From the NCBI GenBank assembly GCA_039931435.1, contig JBDTRY010000022.1, positions 1 to 29,362 on the forward strand: a stretch of DNA of 29,362 nucleotides, in the 5' to 3' direction. The notes under the pieces are model-generated. The model did not search any database and was not told the origin of the DNA. It saw nothing but the letters and a program-made list of their open reading frames with translations. Shown piece after piece: positions 15,236 through 23,544 of the stretch. Made by a program: the position numbers and the translations under genes. The stretch is from JBDTRY01 sp039931435 (GTDB taxonomy: Bacteria; Acidobacteriota; Thermoanaerobaculia; Gp7-AA8). Position 1 is the stretch's first letter. Every line of letters begins with the position of its first letter.

Positions 15236-18200
15236 TCAGTTCTCATTTTCTGAGGCACGATACGCTTCCCGAGAGACACGTTTCAACGCCGGCCGTGAAT
15301 GTGAAGACCCTCCGTCGCTCATCGAGTCTGTCGCCAGCTGAACCCATCCTGCGATCGTCGGACAGGCATAGAGTTTCGCCAGTGGAAGATTGACTCCGGC
15401 ACGTTTCCGGGCCCGATTCACCAACTGGATCATCAACAGCGAGTGCCCCCCAAGTTCGAAGAAATCGTCATTCATTCCAACTCCCTCGATGCCCAGGCCT
15501 TCCTGCCAGATGGCTGCCAGATTCTTCTCCAGCTCAGTCGCCGCCGGGACATAAACGGAGCTGACCAGAGGCCTGGCGTGTTGTTCCACGGATCCGCTTG
15601 CCGCTGCCCTGGCCTGCTCGTAATCCGACCGACGCGAAAAAATCTTTTTCTTTCCGAAAGGAGCGACCAGGATTCGTGAATGTCCGGGGCTGGCCAGCAA
15701 CCGGTCTATGACTCTCATTCCCTCTTCAGGTGTGATGCCGTGTTCGAGCAGACTCTGCAGGGAAGGATCGACGGCTCGAACCGACGTCGCCTTCCCCAGT
15801 GCGTTCAATGTGTCGGTGGCCATGCGACGCAGCAGGAAGCCTTTGATCTCGACCAGAGGTCGTTCCTCAGCGTCCGTGATCTGTATGTCCAGGACGCAGG
15901 CATCGGCCGAGGAGTTCTCCACGCGCGTGACGTAGCTCGTGATCTCTGACACCAGTGGGGAATGCAGGATCACTTCGCCGTAGGACTGCGGAACGTAGAA
16001 ATCGCGCTTCGGGTCGAAGTGAGGAATCAGTCCTGTTGCGGCGCCGGTAGCCATGTCCAGCAGAGCGGGATGCATCGGATGCTCGGCCAGGTCCTGGAAG
16101 AACTCGTCCTGGAGGCGCAACCGTAGCAGGGCTTCGCCTTCTGCGTATTCGATCGTACGGATACAACTCCAGCGCGGACCGAAACTCATCTGCTCGTGTG
16201 CGATCCCGCCGTCAACAACTTCGGTGCGTTGAACCTTCGTCAGCTTCCGGGTTGTGGGCTGCGCGGCAGCCCCTGCTTTTTCAGCCTCTCCCGAGGCGTG
16301 CTCAGCCAACCACTCACCACGACGTGCCCTGTCCGCGTCACCTGAACTGTAAATGGAGAAGTGACCGTTCTCGTCGAACGTCACAGACACCACAAGACGT
16401 TCGCCGGAGGCGATAGTCATCGGCTGAAGCACAACGAAATCTCTTAAGCAGATCGCTCCCTCGCCCGGGAGGACAGCTTCCGCAGCAGCCGCAGCGATCT
16501 CAATGAACCCCGAACCGGGAAGCACCATGGCTCCTTCGCGGGTACGGTGTTCGTCCACGATCCAGTCGCTTCCGTCGACCACATAGTGAAACGAGCTTCC
16601 TTCAACCAGGCTGCGAGCGCCCCGATCGATTTCCCTGGTGCGGGGCACAGGCTCGTCTGCCAGACGTGCCGTCATCCCGACACGCTGCCACGCAGGCCAG
16701 TTCACCGACGTCACGGAAAACTCCGATCCGGCCTTCGCCTCCGCGAACGCGTCCTGGAACGAGTTTGCCGCGGCGTAGGCGAACTGACCGGGCATGCCAG
16801 CGAGTGCACTGGTGGATGAAAAAAGGATCATGAATCCGGGACCGCGTGGCGCAACGTGGGAAAAGAGATGCAACGTGCCGTCGACCTTGGCAGCGAGTGC
16901 CAGTCCGAGCTCGTCCTCTCTCTGGAGCGGCAACAGCGCCTCTGAAAGCACGCCGGCAGCGTGAAATACGCCGTCGATTCGACCCCAACGGCCTTGCACG
17001 GCTTCCAGAGCTGCGCTCAATGAATCGCGATCCGATACATCGGCCTGCAGCAGCATAAGCTCGGCAGTCGAAGCCCGAAGCTGTTCGAGCGCTCGAAGCT
17101 CAAGCGCTGATCTCTTCCCGCCGGAGAGAAAAAACCCAGCTGGCTCGCCCTCCTCAGGCAGGCGGCGACCAAGAAGAGCCAGTTTTACCTGCCCGCAGGC
17201 GGCCAGATGGTTGGCCACGGTCAACCCAATCCCACCGAACCCGCCAGTGATCACATAAACGTTGCCGTCCTTGATCACCGGCTGCCGCGACTGCGAGAGA
17301 ACAACCCGTTCGAATTTCGCCTGAAATCGAGTTCCCGAACGGTAGGCTACCAGGGCCGTATCCCCGTTCGCCGGTCGTTCTCGGGCCAGAAACAACGCCT
17401 CGCGGGCGGAAAAATCGGGAGCCAGATCAACGATCGATGCAGCCACACCCAACTCGCTGGCCACAACCCGCGTTGCACCAGGGAGACAACCTCCCGCTAC
17501 ATTGGCGGGCTCGGATTCGCCCGGCAAGCGCATTGCCCCTCGGGTCAACACCACAAGCGAGGCCGCGTCACATTCCTCTTCCGAAAGAGCACGAGCCAGA
17601 TGAAAGAGTGGTCGCAGCTGCCGTTCGGCTGCATTGCCAGACACTTCACCGGACAGAGGGGAGGCCACATAGAACGTGATCGGTCTCCCGTCCATCCCCG
17701 CCAGAACGCGAACCAGGCTTCTATAGTCATTTTCCACGCCCAGCCGATATCGATTTTCGCCAATGGCTCCGAAAGGGGCGTTCTCCTGCACGACGGCTTC
17801 GATTACGAGCGAGAATCCCGAAGACAGTGCGGGGGCGAGACGCGAAGTCACGTCCTCCGGTCCGATCACACATACCGTGCCCGCCACTGCCGGCGTCGGA
17901 AGAGGCCGCGGAACCCAGACCGGAGCATGGAACCATTCGTCGAACGGCTTGCGCTCCTCATCATCAGAGGTTGTGACCTTCCCGGGCTCGACCCAGTAAC
18001 GAGCATGATCGAAGGCGTACGTAGGAAGCGAGATCCGGCGATGGCGGAACCCGTCGAAGAATCGGTCCCAGACAGGGGTCACGTTGCCCTGCCAGAGCTG
18101 CCCCAGAGCACCGAGCATGTGCGTCAGATCAGGAGTGCGATCCTCCGGATGTCTCAATGACGACGCGATGACCTTCGGCGCCCGGTTGCCGTTCATTCCA

Positions 18201-20662
18201 ACGAGCGTCGCCAGGGTACGGCCCGGGCCGACTTCCAGCAGTGCGTACTGGCCGTTTTTCAGCAGCTCGCCAGCACCGTCGTCGAAGCGTACGGTTTCAC
18301 GGAGGTGGCGGACCCAGTACTGCGGGTCGGTGGCCTGCTCAGGCGTAATCCAGGTCCCGGTGAGGTTGGAGACAAAAGGGATCGCCGGAGGGCGCATATC
18401 GATGGTCCGGAGGTAATTGCCAAAAGAGGCGAGGATCGGCTCGAGCATGGCGGAGTGCGCGGCAACATTGATGCGAATCCTCTGAAAGCTGACATCTCGA
18501 TCGAGAAGGGTTGTCTCGAGATCCGCTATCGACGCGAGGTGACCTGAAACGACGGTAAGGCCAGGAGCGTTCCGGGCGGCGATCCCCAGTCCGCCGGCCA
18601 GGTGGGGGAGCACCTCTTCCCACGAGGCGTTCACGCTGAGCATGCCTCCCGCGGGCAGAGTTTCAAACAACCGGCCGCGCAACGCCACAAGGCCGAGGGC
18701 ATCGTTCAATGAGAGCACTCCGGCAAGACATGCGGCCGTGTTCTCTCCCATGCTGTGGCCGATCATGGCTGCCGGTTCCACACCCCAGGCCTTCCAGAGT
18801 TGTGCTTGCGCATACTGCGTAATGAACAGCAGCGGAAGCGAGCGGCTTGGCCGTTCCATCTCCCGCGCAGCTTCTGTTTCGGCGCCGTCCTCCGGATAAA
18901 GCAGCGATTTGGCGTCGAAGTCGATGAAGCGCTCTACGAGCTCGAGGCATTCATCGACCGCCGCACGAAACACTTCCTCGCTCTCGTACAAGCCACGTCC
19001 CATATTGGGGTACTGAGCTCCCCCACCTGCGAACATGAAAGCAACCGTGCGCTCGCTGTCGGGAACCTCCGGCCGGGGAATCGCGGAAGCGGCTGCTCCC
19101 GTCAATATCGTCACCGCTTCGTCGCGTTCGGAAACGACGAATGAAATACGCTTTCTGAAATGCCGGCGTCCAGTGGTGAGCGTGTAAGCGACGTCAGCAA
19201 GGTTGTCATTGTTCCCATCCGAATTCAGATGTTCAGCGAGACGGGCGCATCCGGCCGACAGGGCCGAATCAGTCCGGGCCGAAAGAAGAAGCAGATGAGC
19301 AGAGCGCCCGTCGGATGGCCGGTGATTCTGCGGGGGTTCTTCGAGAATGACGTGGGCGTTCGTGCCGCCGACGCCCAGCGAGCTCACGGCGGCGCGACGT
19401 GGAAACGGCCCGTCCCACGGACGCAACCGTGTGTTCACGTAAAACGGTCCAGCCGCCAGGTCAATCGACGGGTTGGGTGATTCATAGTTGATTGACGCCG
19501 GGAGCTGTCGATGCTTCAACGCCAGGATCACCTTGATCATACTGGCGACCCCGGCCGCTGTATCGAGATGTCCGATGTTCGATTTCACCGACCCGATCCC
19601 GCAGGACCGTGCAGGCCTGTTTGCCGACGCATACTCCTGCGTCAGCGCCTCGACCTCGATCGGATCGCCCAGCTGCGTTCCGGTCCCGTGCGTCTCGATG
19701 TAGCTCACGGACTCCGGGGCGATCCCCCCGACGAGCAACGCTTCCTGAATGGACGCTGCCTGACCCTCGACGCTCGGGGCCAGATAGCTCACCTTTCCCG
19801 CACCATCGTTGTTCACGGCGGAGGCTTTGATCACAGCATGGATGTGGTCGCCATCGGCGAAGGCCTGGTCGAGGAGCTTGAGCATCACCACCCCCACACC
19901 GCTCCCAAAAACAGTCCCGCCGGCGCTGGCGTCGAACGGGCGACAGTGCCCGTCACGCGAGAGGATCTCGGCTTCCTTGTAGAGATAGCCCTGGCGATGC
20001 GGCAGCTCGATCGTCACTCCGCCCGCCAACGCCATATCGCACTCGCCATTGACCAGACTCTGCACTGCCATGTGAATCGCGACGAGCGATGTGGAGCAGG
20101 CCGTCTGTACGTTGACACTCGGCCCCTTCAGATCGAACAGGTACGAGGCTCGCGTCGTGAGGAAGTCCTTGTCATTCCCCGTATGTCGGAGAAGAAAGAG
20201 ACCCACGTCCGCAACGAGCTGGCGGTTGGTGAGGAGGTTGTAGGGTAGATACGCGTTGTGTCCGGAACCGGCAAAGACGCCGATGGAACCGTCGAATCGC
20301 GCCGGATCGTACCCCGCATCCTCCAACGCCTCCCACGTACATTCGAGGAAATGACGGTGCTGAGGATCCAGAATCGTGGCGTCCAGCGGACTGAATCCGA
20401 AGAAGCCTGGGTCGAACTGCTCCATCTTCTGCAGAAACATCCCCGCCTTTACGTAATCAGGATCTTCCAGGAGTGACTGGGTGACTCCGGACTGTCTAAG
20501 CTCCTCGTCGGTGAGCGTGAGGAGCGCCTCGCGCCCCTCACGCAGCAGCGACCAGAACTGTCGAGGATTCTCCGCTCCGGGAAAACGGCAGGCCATACCG
20601 ATCACGGCCACATCCGTCAGCTGCGGCTGTTCGGGTTCCGAATCAATCAAGTGTGAATTCAT
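15236..20662 (-). CDS. Type I polyketide synthase KS-AT-KR-DH-ACP
   Basis: With ATG 20662 the protein has 1808 residues; an in-frame TTG at 20704 would add 14. The ketosynthase (about 15-440) has Cys189 (TACSTS), His325 (ETHGTGT) and His365 (SNIGHLDTAAG), so it should be an active elongating KS. The acyltransferase (about 540-825) has GHSMGE with Ser637; its specificity loop reads VAAHS rather than YASH or HAFH, and malonyl-CoA is the best guess. The ketoreductase (about 1130-1325) has TGGFGGIG and Tyr1296. It is followed, not preceded, by a dehydratase-like domain (about 1355-1615) with His1372 and Asp1536 (HPALLDMATG). The carrier domain holds Ser1741 (GGHSLL). No enoylreductase or thioesterase is present. 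It is the first gene of the biosynthetic operon, reading away from the riboswitch region, and should deliver a beta-reduced, possibly unsaturated two-carbon unit. Confidence 0.93.
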   Translation of the reverse strand: MNSHLIDSEPEQPQLTDVAVIGMACRFPGAENPRQFWSLLREGREALLTLTDEELRQSGVTQSLLEDPDYVKAGMFLQKMEQFDPGFFGFSPLDATILDPQHRHFLECTWEALEDAGYDPARFDGSIGVFAGSGHNAYLPYNLLTNRQLVADVGLFLLRHTGNDKDFLTTRASYLFDLKGPSVNVQTACSTSLVAIHMAVQSLVNGECDMALAGGVTIELPHRQGYLYKEAEILSRDGHCRPFDASAGGTVFGSGVGVVMLKLLDQAFADGDHIHAVIKASAVNNDGAGKVSYLAPSVEGQAASIQEALLVGGIAPESVSYIETHGTGTQLGDPIEVEALTQEYASANRPARSCGIGSVKSNIGHLDTAAGVASMIKVILALKHRQLPASINYESPNPSIDLAAGPFYVNTRLRPWDGPFPRRAAVSSLGVGGTNAHVILEEPPQNHRPSDGRSAHLLLLSARTDSALSAGCARLAEHLNSDGNNDNLADVAYTLTTGRRHFRKRISFVVSERDEAVTILTGAAASAIPRPEVPDSERTVAFMFAGGGAQYPNMGRGLYESEEVFRAAVDECLELVERFIDFDAKSLLYPEDGAETEAAREMERPSRSLPLLFITQYAQAQLWKAWGVEPAAMIGHSMGENTAACLAGVLSLNDALGLVALRGRLFETLPAGGMLSVNASWEEVLPHLAGGLGIAARNAPGLTVVSGHLASIADLETTLLDRDVSFQRIRINVAAHSAMLEPILASFGNYLRTIDMRPPAIPFVSNLTGTWITPEQATDPQYWVRHLRETVRFDDGAGELLKNGQYALLEVGPGRTLATLVGMNGNRAPKVIASSLRHPEDRTPDLTHMLGALGQLWQGNVTPVWDRFFDGFRHRRISLPTYAFDHARYWVEPGKVTTSDDEERKPFDEWFHAPVWVPRPLPTPAVAGTVCVIGPEDVTSRLAPALSSGFSLVIEAVVQENAPFGAIGENRYRLGVENDYRSLVRVLAGMDGRPITFYVASPLSGEVSGNAAERQLRPLFHLARALSEEECDAASLVVLTRGAMRLPGESEPANVAGGCLPGATRVVASELGVAASIVDLAPDFSAREALFLARERPANGDTALVAYRSGTRFQAKFERVVLSQSRQPVIKDGNVYVITGGFGGIGLTVANHLAACGQVKLALLGRRLPEEGEPAGFFLSGGKRSALELRALEQLRASTAELMLLQADVSDRDSLSAALEAVQGRWGRIDGVFHAAGVLSEALLPLQREDELGLALAAKVDGTLHLFSHVAPRGPGFMILFSSTSALAGMPGQFAYAAANSFQDAFAEAKAGSEFSVTSVNWPAWQRVGMTARLADEPVPRTREIDRGARSLVEGSSFHYVVDGSDWIVDEHRTREGAMVLPGSGFIEIAAAAAEAVLPGEGAICLRDFVVLQPMTIASGERLVVSVTFDENGHFSIYSSGDADRARRGEWLAEHASGEAEKAGAAAQPTTRKLTKVQRTEVVDGGIAHEQMSFGPRWSCIRTIEYAEGEALLRLRLQDEFFQDLAEHPMHPALLDMATGAATGLIPHFDPKRDFYVPQSYGEVILHSPLVSEITSYVTRVENSSADACVLDIQITDAEERPLVEIKGFLLRRMATDTLNALGKATSVRAVDPSLQSLLEHGITPEEGMRVIDRLLASPGHSRILVAPFGKKKIFSRRSDYEQARAAASGSVEQHARPLVSSVYVPAATELEKNLAAIWQEGLGIEGVGMNDDFFELGGHSLLMIQLVNRARKRAGVNLPLAKLYACPTIAGWVQLATDSMSDGGSSHSRPALKRVSREAYRASENEN

Positions 20663-20803
20663 CCCTGGTGAAAGATGCGGCGCCACTTCCCGGTAAGGTA
20701 GCAATATCTCAGTGAATTCCCTTCAGAACACCCCGCTCGCGGGGCGAAGCCGGAGGGAGAAGGAAAGGGCCCGCCGCCTGATTCCGCCCGAATATCATCG
20801 TTT

Positions 20804-20824
20804 AATATTGTGAATTTCAATATT
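20804..20824. promoter_or_regulatory. AT-rich inverted repeat in divergent promoter region
   Basis: AATATTG and CAATATT form a perfect seven-base inverted repeat separated by seven bases, inside the only clearly AT-rich patch of this intergenic region. The nine-base word AATATTGTG also occurs twice, 15 bases apart. Its place between the PKS operon and the riboswitch-controlled gene suits a regulator site or overlapping promoters. No known binding motif is assigned. Confidence 0.35.
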
Positions 20825-20863
20825 GTGGATTTTTTGGAGGAGCTATGCGATTATCCGTGATAG

Positions 20864-20945
20864 CGGTCACACGACAAAGGCAAAACCTCGGTGACGAGGT
20901 GACGCAAAGCCACGGGCCTGACGAGATCAGGTAGCCGGGCTACCG
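20864..20945 (+). ncRNA. Cyclic di-GMP-I (GEMM-I) riboswitch aptamer
   Basis: The sequence follows the GEMM-I consensus closely. A closing stem forms between CGGT (20864-20867) and ACCG (20942-20945). AGGCAAAACC leads into a hairpin with stem CCTCG/CGAGG and a GTGA (GNRA) tetraloop at 20891-20894, followed by the signature GACGCAAAGCCACGGGCCT. A second hairpin CCTGA/TCAGG (20917-20931) and the terminal AGGTAGCCGGGCTACCG complete it. The arrangement matches the Vibrio cholerae Vc2 aptamer block by block, including the GNRA loop that docks into the second stem. Known members bind c-di-GMP and control motility, surface and biofilm genes. It lies in the leader of the secreted propeller gene starting at 21034. 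Confidence 0.93.
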
Positions 20946-21029
20946 AACGTTGGAGAGTAGCAAGCTCTTCGGTTCCTCCATCATAGAGGACGTTCCCCAG
21001 TCGCGTGAGTGACCGCCAGGAGGAACGTC
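20945..21029 (+). promoter_or_regulatory. Riboswitch expression platform with RBS-sequestering alternative pairing
   Basis: Three short segments can pair in mutually exclusive ways. GAACGT (20945-20950), which shares a base with the aptamer's closing stem, can pair with ACGTTC (20990-20995), supported by an inner TGGAG/CTCCA stem (20951-20955 and 20976-20980). Alternatively GACGTTCC (20989-20996) pairs perfectly with GGAACGTC (21022-21029), burying half of the ribosome binding site AGGAGG (21018-21023). This is the layout of a translational switch. Which state ligand favours cannot be told from sequence alone. Confidence 0.6.
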
Positions 21030-21033
21030 GACC

Positions 21034-23487
21034 ATGAGGAGCTGTTACGGAGTAACATCAAACCGGCACCGGAAGCCCGCCACCAGCAACGATCTCAGCC
21101 ACCCAAACCAACTGCTTCTCCGGGCCATTCTGGCCTTGGGAATCATCACTGCTGCCAGCCTCAGCTTCGCTCAGTCAGTCCGCCTCCCGATGGAGAGGGG
21201 ACTTTACGATCGGGCCGATGTCGTAGTGCACGGCATCGTGTTGTCATCCGAGGTGCAGCTGAATCTCGATCAATCGCGAAGCATCGCCACGGTCATCCAG
21301 CCGCTGGAGATTCTCAAAGGTGGACTGAGCGAAAATCTCATTCTGAGAGAAATCGCCGGCGACGATGAGGAGGGCTCGGTCCTGCAGTCCGGTTCCGGAC
21401 TGGAGTTCACGCCCGGTCGCGAGGTCATCGTCTTCGCCTCATCTCTGCCGTCCGGAGATTTCTCGACAACGGATGATCGCGCTGGAAAGTTTGAAGTATG
21501 GCAGGATGCCGGCGACCATAGGTTCGCCATCGCCGAAACCTGGAGAACTCCTCGGAATCCCGGCACATCGATCGCAGATCGATCCGGTCGTATGCAGCGG
21601 CGAAACGTCCCCGCGGCCAGTGGCGTGCTCAACCTGGAAAGCTTTCTCAACTATCTCAGAAACGCTGCATCGGGCGATCCGGGCGCTGCCGAGGCGGTTT
21701 CCAATCTGCAGCCGGTCGATCATCTCAGCCCGAACGAAGACGGCGCCGTCGAGACATTCATCGATAACAGTGAAATCACCATCTCTGCCAAGGCAGCCGG
21801 AACGCTTACCGCGACATCGAACCCCATCAATGTCTGCGACGGTACTGGTCTCGGGACCACGACGATCACCTGGAAATATCACGGAGTCTCAGCCGTGGAA
21901 ATCCATCTGGGCTCGGCCACCGGCGCATTGTTCGCCGCCGGGGGCGGTTCGGGATCAGCAGCCACGAACAAATGGGTTACCAACGGCCTGGCTTTCTACG
22001 CGGTCGACAAGTCAACCAGGGCAACGCTCGGCGTCCTCACCGTAGCTGTCAGCTGCAACGGCTCGTATGTTCGGTCGACCAGCAATCCTTCGCAGAGCTG
22101 CGACGGAACCGGCATGGTGGCCGTCGGAGTGGAATGGAACTTTCCTGGAGTATCAACGGTCGACATCAAGCTCGAGTCTTCCACTGGCAAGCTGTTCTCC
22201 CGCGGAGGAAGCTCAGGTCTGGCCAGCACTGGAAAATGGGTGAACGACGGAATGGCATTTTACGCCGTCAACTCGAACACAGGTGCGGTTCTTGGTAACT
22301 TTGTCGAGTCGGTCACGAGCGGCACGTGCAGCACGAGCTCGTATCCGACGGCGCAGAAAGTAACTTCACTCCTGCCCCGGATCTCATTCGGCCGACCGGG
22401 TTACCTGCAACCAACCGCCGTACCGGGTCTCTCGACGAGCATCATGCGCGTCTCCGATCGAGCGGTGTTCGGAGGCTCGAGCCGGGTCTACCGCCACTTC
22501 TACTCCAAGCGGCAGCCGTGGAACAGCGACGGAACTCGTCTGCTTCTCGCTCATGAAAACACTGCTTATCTGCTGGATGGAAAGTCATTCAAGTTTCTTC
22601 AGGCCTTCACACCCTGGTCCGACCCTGTCTGGTCCAGCATAGATCCGGACATTCTGTACGGCGTAGCGTCGTCACCGGGTGGGCTGATCGAATACAGGAT
22701 CTCAACGAAGACCTACCGCGTCATTCAGTCTTTCCCGGAGTGGAAAGACACTTCCATAGGAGTAGGCGAAGGCAACATCTCAGACGACAACCGTTACGTC
22801 GCACTGGTGGGGGTTACATCGACTGGAGTGGACGTGCTCGTCTACGACATTCCGAATCAACGGATCGTCAGCCGGCGCGCCTTTCCGGGCCCGATCACGC
22901 TCGGTAGAGACATCGACTGGGTAGGTATTTCCCCCAGCGGCAAGTACGTGGTCGTCTGTCTCAATGGAACGACGAAGGCCCACGACGTCTACGACAGCCA
23001 GACCATGAACCTGATTCGAAGAATTACGCCGGGGAGCGTTACCCACGGCGATCTCGGGTACGACAGTTCCGGCAACGATGTTTTCGTCACTCAGAACGGG
23101 TCGAACGCCATCAGTTCCATCCGCCTGTCCGACGGCGTTTCACGGCAGGAGATCTCTGCCACGGCCATGGCCTCCAACCAGCACATCTCCTGCCGCAACT
23201 CCAAGCGGCCCGGATACTGTTACGTCAGCACCTATTCCGACATCTGGGGAGTTACTCAGTTCCTGTACCGCGAGATCTTCGCCCTGAAGCTCGACGGATC
23301 GGGCACCGTGGAACGGTTCTCTCAATCCTTTGCAGCAGATCTGCCCGTCTCCGACCTTCAATACGAGCGACAGTCTCAGGGCGTGCCCAGCCGGGACGGT
23401 ACTCAGGTACTGTTCTCCAGCGACTTCGGAGACGGGTCGTCCTCCGCCATCATTTATGACTACGTGGTCGGTATGAAGGTCCCGTAG
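21034..23487 (+). CDS. Secreted surface protein: N-terminal domain, two Ig-like repeats, beta-propeller
   Basis: This 817-residue protein has a long basic N-terminus and a signal segment (about 27-46, probable cleavage after SFA). Residues 50-215 form a domain with ADVVVHGIV, a PLEILKGG block and a GREVIVFAS strand, seen in other secreted bacterial proteins of unknown role. Two tandem Ig-like repeats follow at about 255-341 and 342-432, each with SNP...CDGTG, a W in mid-repeat, STG or ATG, KWV(T/N)(N/D)G and AFYAV. The propeller at about 450-817 is a paralogue of the protein at 3697. ATG 21034 has an excellent AGGAGG ten bases upstream, which the riboswitch platform can mask. Control by c-di-GMP and the export signal suggest a matrix or adhesion protein; this is inference. 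Confidence 0.85.
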   Translation: MRSCYGVTSNRHRKPATSNDLSHPNQLLLRAILALGIITAASLSFAQSVRLPMERGLYDRADVVVHGIVLSSEVQLNLDQSRSIATVIQPLEILKGGLSENLILREIAGDDEEGSVLQSGSGLEFTPGREVIVFASSLPSGDFSTTDDRAGKFEVWQDAGDHRFAIAETWRTPRNPGTSIADRSGRMQRRNVPAASGVLNLESFLNYLRNAASGDPGAAEAVSNLQPVDHLSPNEDGAVETFIDNSEITISAKAAGTLTATSNPINVCDGTGLGTTTITWKYHGVSAVEIHLGSATGALFAAGGGSGSAATNKWVTNGLAFYAVDKSTRATLGVLTVAVSCNGSYVRSTSNPSQSCDGTGMVAVGVEWNFPGVSTVDIKLESSTGKLFSRGGSSGLASTGKWVNDGMAFYAVNSNTGAVLGNFVESVTSGTCSTSSYPTAQKVTSLLPRISFGRPGYLQPTAVPGLSTSIMRVSDRAVFGGSSRVYRHFYSKRQPWNSDGTRLLLAHENTAYLLDGKSFKFLQAFTPWSDPVWSSIDPDILYGVASSPGGLIEYRISTKTYRVIQSFPEWKDTSIGVGEGNISDDNRYVALVGVTSTGVDVLVYDIPNQRIVSRRAFPGPITLGRDIDWVGISPSGKYVVVCLNGTTKAHDVYDSQTMNLIRRITPGSVTHGDLGYDSSGNDVFVTQNGSNAISSIRLSDGVSRQEISATAMASNQHISCRNSKRPGYCYVSTYSDIWGVTQFLYREIFALKLDGSGTVERFSQSFAADLPVSDLQYERQSQGVPSRDGTQVLFSSDFGDGSSSAIIYDYVVGMKVP

Positions 23488-23502
23488 TTTCCAGCGCCAT
23501 TC

Positions 23503-23535
23503 TGCAGGTGGGGAGGGAATCCCTCCCCGCCTGCA
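23503..23535. terminator. Strong hairpin between convergent genes
   Basis: TGCAGGTGGGGAGGG and CCCTCCCCGCCTGCA form a 15-pair stem (one T-G wobble) around a three-base AAT loop, 15 bases after the stop at 23487 and ten bases before the end of the opposite-strand gene. It is symmetrical, so it could stop or stabilise transcripts from both sides. Neither side has a long T-run. Confidence 0.65.
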
Positions 23536-23544
23536 TCGATGGTC

